Notes: generated by a model from the sequence alone, not told the origin. 64,000 nt of DNA from Lachnospiraceae bacterium (GCA_030536685.1 JAUNPP010000002.1:1-64000), one strand, 5' to 3'; shown: positions 53,085-62,865, counted from the stretch's first letter. Translations and numbers: made by a program.

Positions 53085-54017
53085 TCAGTTTAATCTGATA
53101 TCTCCGATTGCTCCCAGAATATCTTCTCTCATGCGGATGGCTTCTTCTCTTGCTGCCTTTGCGTAATCCTGTTCTGCAGCTCCTGACTTCTTCCATGCGC
53201 ACATAATGCCTCTGGAGGAATTGATGACAGCGCCAAGTCCGTTTTTGTCAAATGCATAGCTTACATCCTTTGCTCCGCCGCCCTGCGCGCCGTATCCGGG
53301 AACCAGGAAGAAGGTATGGGGCATCTTTTCACGAAGCTCCTGCAGCTGTGAAGGGTAGGTTGCACCTACAACTGCGCCGACTGCAGAGTAGCCGTATTTG
53401 CCGGGAACCTCTGCTCCCCATTTCTCACACATCTCACCCATCACTTCGTAGATCGTTCTGTCACCGATCTTCTGATCCTGCAGCTCGCCGGAAGAAGGAT
53501 TGGAAGTTTTTACCAGCACATAGATTCCCTTGTCATATTCTTTACACATCTTTAACAGCGGAACGATTCCATCGCTTCCCAGATAGCCGTTTACAGTCAG
53601 ACAGTCTCCGCCAAAAGCAGTTACCATCTCGCCGTTGATCGCTGTCTTGCCGATATGAGCAGCTGCATAGGCTTCCATCGTTGTACCGATATCATTGCGC
53701 TTGCCGTCAGTGATTACGTACATACCTTTTTCATGAGCATAGGCAATTGTGCGGGCCAGCGCGCGCACGCCCTGCCATCCATACATCTCATAGTAAGCTG
53801 CCTGAGGCTTTACTGCGGGAACGATATCACATAATGCATCGATCAGACCTTTATTGAACTGATATAAAGCATTGGCAGATGCTTCGAGCACATCGTCTGT
53901 TGCCTCAAAAGCTTCCTTCAAAATATATCCGGGAATATAATCCAGCTTCGGATCAAGTCCTGCTACTGTAGGGTTTTTCATCTGTGCAATTTTTTCAATT
54001 AATAAATCCATTGACAT
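53085..54017 (-). CDS. pyrF: Orotidine 5'-phosphate decarboxylase (PyrF)
   Basis: This 310-residue enzyme forms UMP in pyrimidine synthesis. It is of the longer type: PTVAGLDPKLDYIP, the catalytic ITDGKRNDIGTT near residue 100, VPGYGAQGG near 240 and NSSRGIMCAW near 265. The start MSMDLLIEKI is set by AAAGGAA nine bases upstream; longer frames run into a small upstream gene. No other pyr gene is adjacent. Confidence 0.93.
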   Translation of the reverse strand: MSMDLLIEKIAQMKNPTVAGLDPKLDYIPGYILKEAFEATDDVLEASANALYQFNKGLIDALCDIVPAVKPQAAYYEMYGWQGVRALARTIAYAHEKGMYVITDGKRNDIGTTMEAYAAAHIGKTAINGEMVTAFGGDCLTVNGYLGSDGIVPLLKMCKEYDKGIYVLVKTSNPSSGELQDQKIGDRTIYEVMGEMCEKWGAEVPGKYGYSAVGAVVGATYPSQLQELREKMPHTFFLVPGYGAQGGGAKDVSYAFDKNGLGAVINSSRGIMCAWKKSGAAEQDYAKAAREEAIRMREDILGAIGDIRLN

Positions 54018-54052
54018 AAACTTTAATTCCTTTCCTGTTCCAGGCGCTGCCG

Positions 54053-54217
54053 CTATTTTTTCCGGGCTGCTTTCCTGCGTTTTTTCTGATTTGTACGAAA
54101 TTCTCTTTTTACCGCTGCTGTCACGGCAAGGACGCATAAAATCAGCTGTAAGGCTGCGGTAATACGGACTTCCTGCGCTGCAAGCAGTTGCCTGATCTTA
54201 TTTTTTACACCATCCAT
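54053..54217 (-). CDS. Small single-span membrane protein upstream of pyrF
   Basis: A 54-residue frame opens with MDGVKNKIRQLLAAQ. It has one hydrophobic helix (ITAALQLILCVLAVTAAV) and ends in a very basic tail (KREFRTNQKKRRKAARKK). GGAGGCAGGTT lies just before the ATG, which makes it credible despite its size. The stop is 35 bases before pyrF. Function unknown. Confidence 0.6.
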   Translation of the reverse strand: MDGVKNKIRQLLAAQEVRITAALQLILCVLAVTAAVKREFRTNQKKRRKAARKK

Positions 54218-54360
54218 AACCTGCCTCCATTTCTCAGTGCATGTAATTCAGGAATGCCATCGACATTCCTGCTGCGAGCGGCTCGTCAGCTGCGCTGACA
54301 TAATACATCTCCATTCTGCACACTACATCTACTATATAAGGAAACCTCAGATTTGTAAAG

Positions 54361-54445
54361 AAAAATGTATAAAAACAGATTTCCTTATGAAAAATATGTA
54401 AAAACAAATTTCCTTATGAAAAATGTATAAAAAACAGATTTTCCG
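54361..54445. repeat. Three tandem copies of a 29-bp AT-rich repeat
   Basis: The unit AAAAATGTATAAAAACAG plus ATTTCCTTATG is repeated three times with few changes. It lies in the gap 54218-54491, which holds no gene. Confidence 0.8.
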
Positions 54446-54491
54446 TTTCCGTCATGCCAAAAAAGACCTGCAGGATTGTGCAGGTCTGAAG

Positions 54492-54563
54492 CAGGGGTAC
54501 AAGGATTCGAACCTTGAGATGACGGAGTCAGAGTCCGGTGCCTTACCGTTTGGCGATACCCCT
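54492..54563 (-). tRNA. tRNA-Gln (CTG anticodon), copy 1
   Basis: On the minus strand the 7-bp acceptor AGGGGTA pairs with TACCCCT. The D arm, the anticodon loop CTCTGAC (anticodon CTG) and GGTTCGAATCC in the T arm are typical of tRNA-Gln. CCA is not encoded. The outermost base pair of the anticodon stem appears mismatched. Confidence 0.93.
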
Positions 54564-54618
54564 ATAAGCAAATATAAAATTGAAGTCCGGCAAACCGGCT
54601 GAAACTGTAAGTTTCAAG

Positions 54619-54690
54619 CAGGGGTACAAGGATTCGAACCTTGAGATGACGGAGTCAGAGTCCGGTGCCTTACCGTTTGGCGATACCCCT
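54619..54690 (-). tRNA. tRNA-Gln (CTG anticodon), copy 2
   Basis: This copy is identical in sequence to copy 1 and lies 55 bases from it, in the same orientation. Confidence 0.93.
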
Positions 54691-54945
54691 GTATTCTTTT
54701 TTCTCTCTGTCTGACCGCTTTCGCTGTCGACTCAGATAATATAACATACTTCCAAAAATTATGCAAGTACTTTTTTTATTTTTTTTAAATATTTTTTTCG
54801 AATTGTTTTTTTAATATATTTAATAGACTCAACTGTAGTATCCGGCAGAATCCAGCGGAATTCAGCAGAATTCTGCAATCTGGTTTACCTTTAAATCCAC
54901 CTATGTTAAAATACAAACAGATTACCAAAAGGAGGTACCCCGTAT

Positions 54946-55488
54946 ATGAATCTTAATCCAACAGAGCGAATTGATAACTTTATTGCCGATTTTCCGGTTT
55001 GCGAATATGTCCATCTCAACAGAAGCGACCTTGTCTTTTCTGAAAAAGTACGTTTTATCTGCGAAACAGAATGCAGCCGCTATGGACATTCCTGGGCCTG
55101 TCCGCCTGTTATCGGAACAATCACAGAATGCATGGAGCGCTGCAAACGTTTTTCACATGCACTTTTATTTACCACCGCAGCCGACGTACCGGATATTGCA
55201 GACTTCCAGGGCTGTCTCAACGCCCGCAGAGACCATGAACAGGTCTCCCTGGAACTGACCCGGCGGATGCAGGAGGAATTCGGCGAAACACTGACGCTCA
55301 CCACTGGCTGTATGACCTGTGACACCTGCGCCTATCCCGATTCGCCCTGCCGCCATCCCGAGCAGCGCTTTGCCACCATTGAGAGCCACGGAATCCTGAT
55401 CATGCAGACCGCAGCTGAAGCCGGTCTGAGCTACAACTTTGACGGACATACCGTTATCTACTTCTCTCTGATTTTTTATAACGCATAG
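54946..55488 (+). CDS. DUF2284 cysteine-rich metal-binding protein
   Basis: This 180-residue protein matches DUF2284. It has CETECSRYGHSWACPPVIGT, with the typical C-x3-C...ACPP, and a later GCMTCDTCAYPDSPCRHPEQR, given in part, which looks like an iron-sulfur or zinc site. The rest is soluble. AAAAGGAGGT precedes the ATG. It stands alone, opposite the helicase gene. Its role is unknown; a redox or corrinoid-metal function is a guess. Confidence 0.85.
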   Translation: MNLNPTERIDNFIADFPVCEYVHLNRSDLVFSEKVRFICETECSRYGHSWACPPVIGTITECMERCKRFSHALLFTTAADVPDIADFQGCLNARRDHEQVSLELTRRMQEEFGETLTLTTGCMTCDTCAYPDSPCRHPEQRFATIESHGILIMQTAAEAGLSYNFDGHTVIYFSLIFYNA

Positions 55489-55511
55489 GACATCATTGCA
55501 TGACACGTTCA

Positions 55512-55548
55512 GGAACAGAGAAGCACATCTTTTACGATTCTCTGTTCC
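55512..55548. terminator. Hairpin between the convergent DUF2284 and helicase genes
   Basis: A perfect 11-bp stem (GGAACAGAGAA/TTCTCTGTTCC) with a 15-base loop overlaps the last codons of the helicase gene. The T tract is weak, so termination is likely but not certain. Confidence 0.5.
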
Positions 55549-58114
55549 AGAACGCCTCTGTCAGTTTTCCGATCGTATTCTGACGGACTGCCTGATAATT
55601 ATCCCAGTCCATCGGAAACAATTTTACATGATTTTCCAAAAGCATCCGGTTATCCAGCAAAATGACGACGCCTTCATCCTCCGCGGTGCGAATCACGCGG
55701 CCGGCCGCCTGAAAAACCTTGTTGATTCCGGGAAAGCGATATGCATAATCATAGCCCGGGCGTCCGTTTTTTTCAAAATACCCCCGCAGCAATTCTCCTT
55801 CCGTACTGATCTGGGCCAGACCGGTTCCGACTACAAGTACGCCAATCAGCCGTTCTCCTGTCAGGTCAATTCCTTCTGAAAAAATACCTCCGATCACGCA
55901 GAATCCGACAAGCGAAAGCTCTTTTCCTTGTGCGTCTGTCGTTTCCTGTGAAAATTTCTCTAAAAAAGCGTCTCTTCCGGCCTCGTTCATTCCCTGCTCC
56001 TGCAAAAGTAAAAGAAACGGCCTCCGCGCTTCATCCTTGCCATACATTTCCTCATAAACAGCTGTTACTTCCATCATATACTGATAGGATGGAAAAAACA
56101 CCATATAATTTCCGGTGCGGGCAGCGGTTACCTGTGTGATGTAGTCGAGGATCCGATGGTACTGAATCGGATTGCGCATCGTATAGCGGCTGGTTACATC
56201 CTCCGCTACCGCTAACAGTCGTCTGTTTTTGTCAAAAGGCGAATCCACATAAATCGCAAAGGCATTTTTCTCGGTTGTCAGCAATTCACGATAATAATGC
56301 ATCGGCAGCATTGTTGCCGAGAAAAATACCGTGCTGACGGCCCTTCCGATACAGTTATGCACATTCACAGCGGGATTTGCACAAAGCAGCTTCACCTGAA
56401 ACAGTCCTTTTTCCACACTGCAGTAAGGAACATAGCTGGAATCCAGGATTTCACAGATTGCATTAAAATGACGCAGTGCAAAAAAGAAATCGAGAAGCTC
56501 TTGTGCCGCGTTATTGGTGGTTTCCTCCAGAAAACTGCTGATTGCTTCCTGCGCGCGCAGCGTCAGGTCGTACAAATCTTCTATTTCTTCCAGAAGCATT
56601 ACTTTTTCTGTTTCTTTTTTCAAAGAAAGCAGCTTTTTGTTCAAAGCCCGCAGCGCCCGAATCGATCGCCCTGCTGCCCGAACGGCTTCTGCCGAATCCA
56701 TGATAAATAAATCGGTTGTTTCCTTCATGAGCTTTTCTGTTTTCAGAACATCTTCTTTGACCAGCGCAGCAGAATACATTTCCCTTGCCCGATCCGGCAG
56801 ATTATGCGCCTCATCCACCAGAAAGAGATACTTTCCCTGAACGGAATCTCCGAAAAACCGTCTCAGATAGACGTTCGGGTCAAATACATAATTGTAATCG
56901 CAGATGATTCCCTGTGACCACAACGTCAGATCCAGATTCAGTTCAAACGGACAGACATGGTGTTTTTTTGCATATTCCAGGATATTTTCCCGCTCCATGC
57001 ACTCCTCATGAGAAATCATATCAAAAACTGCTTCATTCACCCGGTCAAAATGCCCCTTGGCGTAAGGACAGCCTTCCGGGTTGCAGCTACAGACCTCCTG
57101 AGGGCAGATTTTATCTCTGGCAGTGATCGTTACGGAATGAATCTTCAGTCCCTGCCGGCGCAGAATATCAAACGCCTCCTGTGCTACTGTCCTGGTAATA
57201 GTTTTTGCTGTCAGATAAAATACTCGCTCTGCAAATTCCTCCCCCATCGCCTTCAGCGCAGGGAAAAGCACTGACATGGTCTTTCCGATCCCGGTAGGAG
57301 CCTGAATAAACAGCTCCCCTTTTTGCTCAATGCTGCGGTAGACGGACACCGCAAGCTTGCGCTGCCCGGGGCGGTATGGAAATGGAAATTCCATCCCCTG
57401 CAGACTTTCACACATCTCCCGGTGCTGCCTGATTTCCAGCTGTGCCCATCGTTCATATTCACAAATCAGAGCTTCAAACCACTTTTCCAGCTCCTCAAAG
57501 GTATAAACCTCATAAAAACGACGGATTTCTTCCGTTTCCAGATGGCTGTAGGTCATCTGAACCCCCATCAGCTGCTGTCCGTTCTGAAGCGCATAGATAT
57601 AAGCGTAACATAAGGCCTGTGCCTTATGAACCAAAACCGCCTCCTTCAGCTTTCTCGGATCGCGATAAATCCCTTTGATCTCATCAACAACAAAGATCTT
57701 TTTTGGAAACTTCTGCTGTGCTTCCTCTGTTTCAGTAATAGAAAAACTTTCCTGTATTTCCTCTATTTCAGCGGAAAAAGCCTCGGATTTTTCATCCGGG
57801 GCTTTTTTCTTTTTATTTTCAAAGGCAGCGGCCTTTTCCATGAATATTTTTGTTTTTTCACTGAAAATGCCGTCTGCCCGCCCTTCAATCAAAATTCCGA
57901 ACTGTGCTCTTTTTACCGTGTGCCTTAATGTTACTTCACTTTCATAAGAGCTGCCCATCTGCTTTTGGATCTTCCGATGCAGCCGGCTCCCGGCTTCCAT
58001 GGCCTGCTTTTCCTTTGCGCCACTGCGCCGGTTATCAATATCGCCGCTTCGAAAAATAAATTCCACCAGATTCCGTACAGAAATCCGAATTGTATCAGAG
58101 CTTTGTTTTGTCAT
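55532..58114 (-). CDS. PD-(D/E)XK nuclease fused to a Rad3/DinG-type helicase
   Basis: This is an 860-residue protein. Residues about 1-215 resemble a Cas4/RecB-type nuclease: GSRLHRKIQ, the acidic IEGRADGIF, VVDEIKG (E-x-K) and HKAQALCYAYIYA. A superfamily 2 helicase of the XPD/DinG type follows: Walker A APTGIGKTM, an iron-sulfur cysteine set (CPQEVCSCNPEGCPY...CPF), the DEAH box VDEAHNLPDRA, and late FQAAGRVIRTAEDEG. It should unwind damaged or branched DNA and may cut it. The start directly follows hemB. The family is common but little studied in Clostridia. Confidence 0.85.
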   Translation of the reverse strand: MTKQSSDTIRISVRNLVEFIFRSGDIDNRRSGAKEKQAMEAGSRLHRKIQKQMGSSYESEVTLRHTVKRAQFGILIEGRADGIFSEKTKIFMEKAAAFENKKKKAPDEKSEAFSAEIEEIQESFSITETEEAQQKFPKKIFVVDEIKGIYRDPRKLKEAVLVHKAQALCYAYIYALQNGQQLMGVQMTYSHLETEEIRRFYEVYTFEELEKWFEALICEYERWAQLEIRQHREMCESLQGMEFPFPYRPGQRKLAVSVYRSIEQKGELFIQAPTGIGKTMSVLFPALKAMGEEFAERVFYLTAKTITRTVAQEAFDILRRQGLKIHSVTITARDKICPQEVCSCNPEGCPYAKGHFDRVNEAVFDMISHEECMERENILEYAKKHHVCPFELNLDLTLWSQGIICDYNYVFDPNVYLRRFFGDSVQGKYLFLVDEAHNLPDRAREMYSAALVKEDVLKTEKLMKETTDLFIMDSAEAVRAAGRSIRALRALNKKLLSLKKETEKVMLLEEIEDLYDLTLRAQEAISSFLEETTNNAAQELLDFFFALRHFNAICEILDSSYVPYCSVEKGLFQVKLLCANPAVNVHNCIGRAVSTVFFSATMLPMHYYRELLTTEKNAFAIYVDSPFDKNRRLLAVAEDVTSRYTMRNPIQYHRILDYITQVTAARTGNYMVFFPSYQYMMEVTAVYEEMYGKDEARRPFLLLLQEQGMNEAGRDAFLEKFSQETTDAQGKELSLVGFCVIGGIFSEGIDLTGERLIGVLVVGTGLAQISTEGELLRGYFEKNGRPGYDYAYRFPGINKVFQAAGRVIRTAEDEGVVILLDNRMLLENHVKLFPMDWDNYQAVRQNTIGKLTEAFWNRES

Positions 58115-59095
58115 TTATCCGATAATTCCTTTATCAATACATTTTGCAATTTCTTCCGCAAAATAGGTCAGCAAAATATCGCTTCCTGCGCGGTACATGC
58201 TGATGGCAGTTTCACTGATAATACGTTCTTCATCTACATAACCAAGCTTTGCTGCTGCTTTAATCATGGAATATTCACCGCTCACACTGTATGCTGCAAT
58301 CGGAAGATCCGTCATATCTTTTACCTCACGGACGATATCCAGATAAGACAGTGCAGGTTTTACCATAATAATATCTGCGCCTTCTTCAATGTCCAGCATT
58401 GCTTCTTTTAATGCCTCTCTGCGGTTATGGAAATCCATCTGATAGGATTTGCGGTCGCCAAATGCAGGAGCAGAACCGGCGGCGTCACGGAAAGGACCGT
58501 AGAATGCGGATGCATATTTCACTGCATAAGACATGATCGGAGTTTCCTGGTAGTGATTTTCGTCGAGAGCTTCCCGAATTGCCAGCACACGGCCATCCAT
58601 CATATCGGAAGGAGCTACCATATCCGCACCGGCTGCCACATGGGAAACTGCGGTTTTTGCAAGCAGATCCAGTGTTTTGTCGTTGTCAACATAATGATCC
58701 GGTGTCAGAATTCCGCAGTGGCCATGATCGGTATATTCACACATACATACGTCTGTAATCAGATACATATCAGGATACTGTTTTCTTGCTTCCCGCAGTG
58801 CGCGCTGTACAATGCCGTTCTCATCATAAGCCTGGCTGCCGCAGCAATCCTTGTGATCGGGCAGACCGAAAAACATAACTGCATTCACACCGGCCTTCTG
58901 CAGCTGTTCCAGCTTGCTGCCCATAGTATCCACACTGTAGCGGAACTGACCGGGCATGGTAGCAATTTCTTCTGTAATCCCTTCTCCTTCTTTTACAAAC
59001 ATGGGATAGATCAGGGAAGCTTTATCTACACGTGTTTCTCTGACCATACGTCTTAAAGTATCGCCTTTTCTTAATCTTCTTGGTCTGATTAACAT
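58115..59095 (-). CDS. hemB: Delta-aminolevulinic acid dehydratase (HemB)
   Basis: This 326-residue enzyme condenses two aminolevulinates to porphobilinogen. It has IYPMFVKEGEG, the metal-site cysteines in DVCMCEYTDHGHCG near residue 118, the Schiff-base lysines in MSYAVKYASAFYGPFRDA and IMVKPALSYLD, and the C-terminal LTYFAEEIA. AGAGGTAACAGAT precedes the ATG. It is third in the tetrapyrrole series and abuts the helicase gene. Confidence 0.96.
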   Translation of the reverse strand: MLIRPRRLRKGDTLRRMVRETRVDKASLIYPMFVKEGEGITEEIATMPGQFRYSVDTMGSKLEQLQKAGVNAVMFFGLPDHKDCCGSQAYDENGIVQRALREARKQYPDMYLITDVCMCEYTDHGHCGILTPDHYVDNDKTLDLLAKTAVSHVAAGADMVAPSDMMDGRVLAIREALDENHYQETPIMSYAVKYASAFYGPFRDAAGSAPAFGDRKSYQMDFHNRREALKEAMLDIEEGADIIMVKPALSYLDIVREVKDMTDLPIAAYSVSGEYSMIKAAAKLGYVDEERIISETAISMYRAGSDILLTYFAEEIAKCIDKGIIG

Positions 59096-59104
59096 ATCTG
59101 TTAC

Positions 59105-59180
59105 CTCTTTTGCTTATCTTTTTACTTTACTTATTGCTTTGCTTGTTTTTTTACTTTACCTACTGTTTTGCTTATTCTTT
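59105..59180. repeat. Degenerate T-rich repeats between cobA-hemD and hemB
   Basis: Three imperfect copies of a unit like TTTGCTTATTTTTTTACTTT fill the gap. No terminator or promoter is evident. Confidence 0.5.
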
Positions 59181-59185
59181 ACTTA

Positions 59186-60706
59186 TTATAAGGATGCCTT
59201 TTTGGCGGCAAACAATTCTTCTGTGAGCTGCGCAACGGATGCGATTGATGCAATTTTGGAAATATGAACCTTCATGCCCAGTTTTTCTGCCTCTGCTGCG
59301 GTCTGTTTTCCGATGCAGACTGCCTCGACCGTACTGTAATCGAGTCCGGGAGTTGCCGCTTCAAAGCCACGCACCGTTGAAGCGCTGGTAAAGATTGCAT
59401 AATCCATATTGCCGGCTGCAAATTCTTTCTTTTCATCAATCAGGTGAGATTCTACCAGAACTGTATCATAGGTAGGAATTTCATCAATTTTCACTCCTTC
59501 GGCCTTTTCCAGCTCTTCAATCAGCTCATGGCTGCCGATTCTGGCTCTGGGAATCAAAATCTGATCACCCTTTTCGCAGACTCCTGCAAGCTCTCTGCCA
59601 AGAGATTCACCATCATATATCGAAGGCATCAGATCGACGAACATTCCGTGATTTTCTACCTCTGCCTTAGTTCCTTTTCCGATTGCAGCAATTTTCAGCC
59701 CATTCATTCTGCGCACATCAATCCGTGCGTTTTTAAGTGCTTCATAGAAAATACGAACGCCTATCTGGCTGGTAAATACGACCCACTGATATTTTTCAAT
59801 AGAGGCAATTGCTTCTTCCAGCTGCTTATTCGGTAAAATTGCTTCGGTCTGGATTGCAGGAAGCTCTACTACCTCCGCTCCTTTTTCTCTCAGCTGATCA
59901 GTCATACGGGAAGCCAGTTCCTTCGGTCTGGTCACCAGTACACGGCAACCCTGTAACGGAAGCTTTTCATACCATGTAAACTGTTCTGCTACTGTACACA
60001 CCTTACCCACCACGATAATAGCCGGTGTTTCAATCTTAGCAGCATCGGAAGCTGCTTTTAAAGTGCCAACGGTTGCTACCACCCGCTTCTGTCTTGCGGA
60101 GGTTCCTTTCTGCAGCACAGCCGCCGGCATATCCGGTGACATTCCACCTGCCATCAGGCCTTTGCAGATATCTTCCATCGCTGTAATTCCCATCAGGAAA
60201 ACAAGAGTTCCTTTTGTACGAACCAGAGCTTCAAAATCAATATCATATTCGCGGCCCTTTTTCTTATGTCCTGTAATAATATGCAGGGAAGAACAGAAAT
60301 CCCGGTGTGTGACAGGAATCCCGTTATATGCAGGAACAGAAATCGCAGAAGTTACGCCGGGAACGATTTCAAATGGAATATCATTCTCCGTTAAAAGCTC
60401 AAGCTCTTCTCCGCCGCGGCCAAAAAGAAAGGGATCGCCTCCTTTCAGACGTACCACACGTTTTCCTTCCATTGCTTTTTCAAGCAGAACCTGGTTGATC
60501 ATCTCCTGAGGCAGCGTGTGATTGCCTGCACGTTTACCTACATCTATTAATTCCGCACTTTTCGGTACCATCGCAAGAACACCGTGTCCTACAAGAGCGT
60601 CGTATACTACCACTTCCGCCTGCTCCAGCACCTGTTTTCCTTTCAGCGTAAATAATCCAACATCAGACGGACCGGCTCCCACCAGCCAGACTTTTCCTTT
60701 ACCCAT
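59186..60706 (-). CDS. Uroporphyrinogen-III methyltransferase/synthase fusion (CobA-HemD)
   Basis: This is a 506-residue bifunctional enzyme. Residues 1-245 are the SAM-dependent methyltransferase that makes precorrin-2: [18 protein letters not shown], then [16 protein letters not shown] and GITAMEDI. Residues about 252-500 are uroporphyrinogen-III synthase: [35 protein letters not shown] and [10 protein letters not shown]. It supplies siroheme and cobalamin routes. AAAGGAATCG precedes the ATG. It lies between hemC and hemB. Confidence 0.94.
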   Translation of the reverse strand: MGKGKVWLVGAGPSDVGLFTLKGKQVLEQAEVVVYDALVGHGVLAMVPKSAELIDVGKRAGNHTLPQEMINQVLLEKAMEGKRVVRLKGGDPFLFGRGGEELELLTENDIPFEIVPGVTSAISVPAYNGIPVTHRDFCSSLHIITGHKKKGREYDIDFEALVRTKGTLVFLMGITAMEDICKGLMAGGMSPDMPAAVLQKGTSARQKRVVATVGTLKAASDAAKIETPAIIVVGKVCTVAEQFTWYEKLPLQGCRVLVTRPKELASRMTDQLREKGAEVVELPAIQTEAILPNKQLEEAIASIEKYQWVVFTSQIGVRIFYEALKNARIDVRRMNGLKIAAIGKGTKAEVENHGMFVDLMPSIYDGESLGRELAGVCEKGDQILIPRARIGSHELIEELEKAEGVKIDEIPTYDTVLVESHLIDEKKEFAAGNMDYAIFTSASTVRGFEAATPGLDYSTVEAVCIGKQTAAEAEKLGMKVHISKIASIASVAQLTEELFAAKKASL

Positions 60707-60803
60707 ATCTATCGATTCCTTTCATTTGAACATAATTTATTTATAGCATAGCGCATCTTTTATCATCCTGCGCACATCCATATTTGCCGAAACTTCACCT
60801 GTT

Positions 60804-61706
60804 TTAAAGCTTCTGCTGCGCCTGATACTGATTTCTCAGTTTTATAGCCAGTTCTTTTCCCAGCTTCTGTGCTGATTCTCTGTCTGCAGGACCTGTCAGA
60901 GTACCGATCAGATGTCCTCCATCCGCTTCATGATAATAAAGCCCTTTTAAATAAATTTCTCCGTTTTGGATCCGGGCATGAGCTGCTACAGGAGAAGTGC
61001 AGCCTCCATCCAGCTCCTTTACAAAGGCCCGCTCTGCCAGAGCAGCCATCTCACCTTCTGAATCATTATAGCCTTCAAGGAAGCTGTAATCCAGACCTTC
61101 GCGTCCCTGTACAGCCAGAATTCCCTGTCCGGCCGCCGGAATCATCTCATCCGGCTCAAAATAACGGCTGATCCGCGATTCCAGTCCGAGTCTTTTTACT
61201 CCTGCTGCTGCCAGAATCAGAGCAGAATATTTTCCGCTGTCCAGCTTTGCCAGACGGGTAATTACATTGCCGCGCACGCCCTCAAATGCAGCCTGCGGAT
61301 ATAATTTTTTAAATTGAAGCATCCGACGTAGGCTGGAACAGCCAACCGGCAGTGAAAAGTCGATTTCTGTTTTTCCTTCAGGCAAAATCAGAACATCTCG
61401 GGGGTCTTCTCTTTTGGAAAAGGCGATCAGAGGCAGTTCCCTGGAAACCTCCATGGGCATATCCTTCAGACTATGTACAGAAAGACTCGTTGTACCCGCC
61501 ATTAAAGCACGATCCAGTTCTTTTACAAACAATCCTTTCCCGCCCACTTTATCAAGACTCCGATCCAGAATAATATCACCGGTCGTCTTCATCGTCACCA
61601 GCTTGGCTTCTATATCATCATTGTGGCTGTTAATGTAATCACGTACCATTTCAGACTGAACAACCGCCAGTTTACTCTCGCGGCTGCCTATGTTTACTAT
61701 TTTCAT
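60804..61706 (-). CDS. hemC: Porphobilinogen deaminase (HemC)
   Basis: This is a 300-residue enzyme that links four porphobilinogens into hydroxymethylbilane. It has IGSRESKLAVVQSE, VHSLKDMPME, the substrate-binding GCSSLRRMLQF, and the cofactor-bearing cysteine in ELDGGCTSPVAAHA near residue 235. The start MKIVNIGS follows CGAGGAAAAATT. It heads the hemC, cobA-hemD, hemB series and diverges from cbiK. Confidence 0.95.
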   Translation of the reverse strand: MKIVNIGSRESKLAVVQSEMVRDYINSHNDDIEAKLVTMKTTGDIILDRSLDKVGGKGLFVKELDRALMAGTTSLSVHSLKDMPMEVSRELPLIAFSKREDPRDVLILPEGKTEIDFSLPVGCSSLRRMLQFKKLYPQAAFEGVRGNVITRLAKLDSGKYSALILAAAGVKRLGLESRISRYFEPDEMIPAAGQGILAVQGREGLDYSFLEGYNDSEGEMAALAERAFVKELDGGCTSPVAAHARIQNGEIYLKGLYYHEADGGHLIGTLTGPADRESAQKLGKELAIKLRNQYQAQQKL

Positions 61707-61745
61707 AATTTTTCCTCGTTCCATTATTTCTAAAATGCATAATAT

Positions 61746-61773
61746 ATTCTAACATAGAAAGCACTCCTGTCAA
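61746..61773 (-). promoter_or_regulatory. Promoter of hemC
   Basis: TTGACA (61768-61773) and TAGAAT (61746-61751) lie 16 bases apart on the minus strand. Confidence 0.7.
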
Positions 61774-61780
61774 ATAGTTT

Positions 61781-61809
61781 TTGACACTACTGCAAAAGAA
61801 TGCTACAAT
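61781..61809 (+). promoter_or_regulatory. Promoter of cbiK
   Basis: TTGACA (61781-61786) and TACAAT (61804-61809) are 17 bases apart. Its -35 is only 7 bases from the -35 of the divergent hemC promoter. Confidence 0.8.
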
Positions 61810-61882
61810 TTTATTAGTTTTTTTCCACCATATCATACAAATTGATGATATAAGCTGTGGAAACATCACAGGAGGAGTGTTC

Positions 61883-62671
61883 ATGACAGACAGAAAAAAA
61901 GCAATACTGGTTGTTAGTTTCGGAACCAGTATCAACGAAGCAAGAGAAAAGACCATTGATAAGATTGAAGATGATTTCCGCCGGGAATTTCCCGACCATT
62001 CCATATATCGGGCATGGACCAGCAAAATGATTATCCGCAAGATTTTAAAACGTGACGGAATCCGTATCATGACAGTTACAGATGCGGTAGAACAGATGAT
62101 TGCAGACGGAATCCAGGAGCTGGTTGTTCAGCCCACCCATATCTTGAATGGAATCGAGAATGATATTATGATTTCCGAAGTGAATTCCTTTGCAGAAAGC
62201 TTTGAATCCATTCGTTTCGGCAATCCGCTGTTATCTTCTACCAACGATAACCTCGCTGTTATTGCAGCTATCAAAAACGAATATCCGGAAATCCCCGACA
62301 ACGAAGCGCTTGTTTTCATGGGACATGGTACCGTACACTTTACCAACACCGTATATGCCGCCCTTGATTTTACATTGAAAGATTACTGGCACAGCAATAT
62401 CTTCATGGGAACAGTTGAAGCCTATCCTTCCCTCAGCACTATGGTCAAGCTGGTAAAAGCGCTGAATCCGACCAGAGTTCATCTCGCGCCGTTCATGATC
62501 GTAGCAGGCGATCACGCCATCAACGATATGGCAGGTGAAGAAGAAGACTCTTGGAAGAATGTCTTTCTTCACGAGGGCTACGATGTGGTGTGCCATCTGA
62601 AAGGCATCGGAGAATATCCTGCCATCCGCCGGATCTTTATCGATCACGCCAGAGAAGCTATGCAGGCATAA
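61883..62671 (+). CDS. cbiK: Sirohydrochlorin cobaltochelatase (CbiK)
   Basis: This 262-residue chelatase inserts cobalt into sirohydrochlorin in anaerobic cobalamin synthesis. The N-terminus reads AILVVSFGTSINEAREKTID. Metal-ligand histidines lie in FMGHGTVHFTNTVY near residue 145 and MIVAGDHAINDMAG near 210. The start is set by AGGAGGAG seven bases before the ATG; upstream frames run into the promoter. No signal peptide is visible, so it is cytosolic. Confidence 0.92.
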   Translation: MTDRKKAILVVSFGTSINEAREKTIDKIEDDFRREFPDHSIYRAWTSKMIIRKILKRDGIRIMTVTDAVEQMIADGIQELVVQPTHILNGIENDIMISEVNSFAESFESIRFGNPLLSSTNDNLAVIAAIKNEYPEIPDNEALVFMGHGTVHFTNTVYAALDFTLKDYWHSNIFMGTVEAYPSLSTMVKLVKALNPTRVHLAPFMIVAGDHAINDMAGEEEDSWKNVFLHEGYDVVCHLKGIGEYPAIRRIFIDHAREAMQA

Positions 62672-62699
62672 CCATACCGCTAATTATCGGTGTGGAGTG

Positions 62700-62812
62700 C
62701 TGAACCTGCCGATTATTCCAAATTCGCCGGGTTTTCTAAATCTGTTGGATTTGCTGAATCTGCCGATTATCCTGAATTCGCCAGGTTTGCTGAACCTGCC
62801 AATTATCCTGAA
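62700..62812. repeat. Degenerate tandem repeat of about 54 bp
   Basis: The phrase CTGAACCTGCCGATTAT plus CCTGAATTCGCC-GGTTT recurs about two and a half times with changes. No gene is supported on either strand. Confidence 0.65.
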
Positions 62813-62813
62813 A

Positions 62814-62865
62814 ATGTCCCTGCATACGGAGAAATCTACAGTATCTCTCCATATGACAGGGACAT
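62814..62865. terminator. Hairpin between convergent cbiK and the C_GCAxxG_C_C gene
   Basis: Nested stems (ATGTCCCTG/CAGGGACAT and GGAGA/TCTCC) form a long hairpin with a T-rich tail on the plus strand. Confidence 0.65.
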
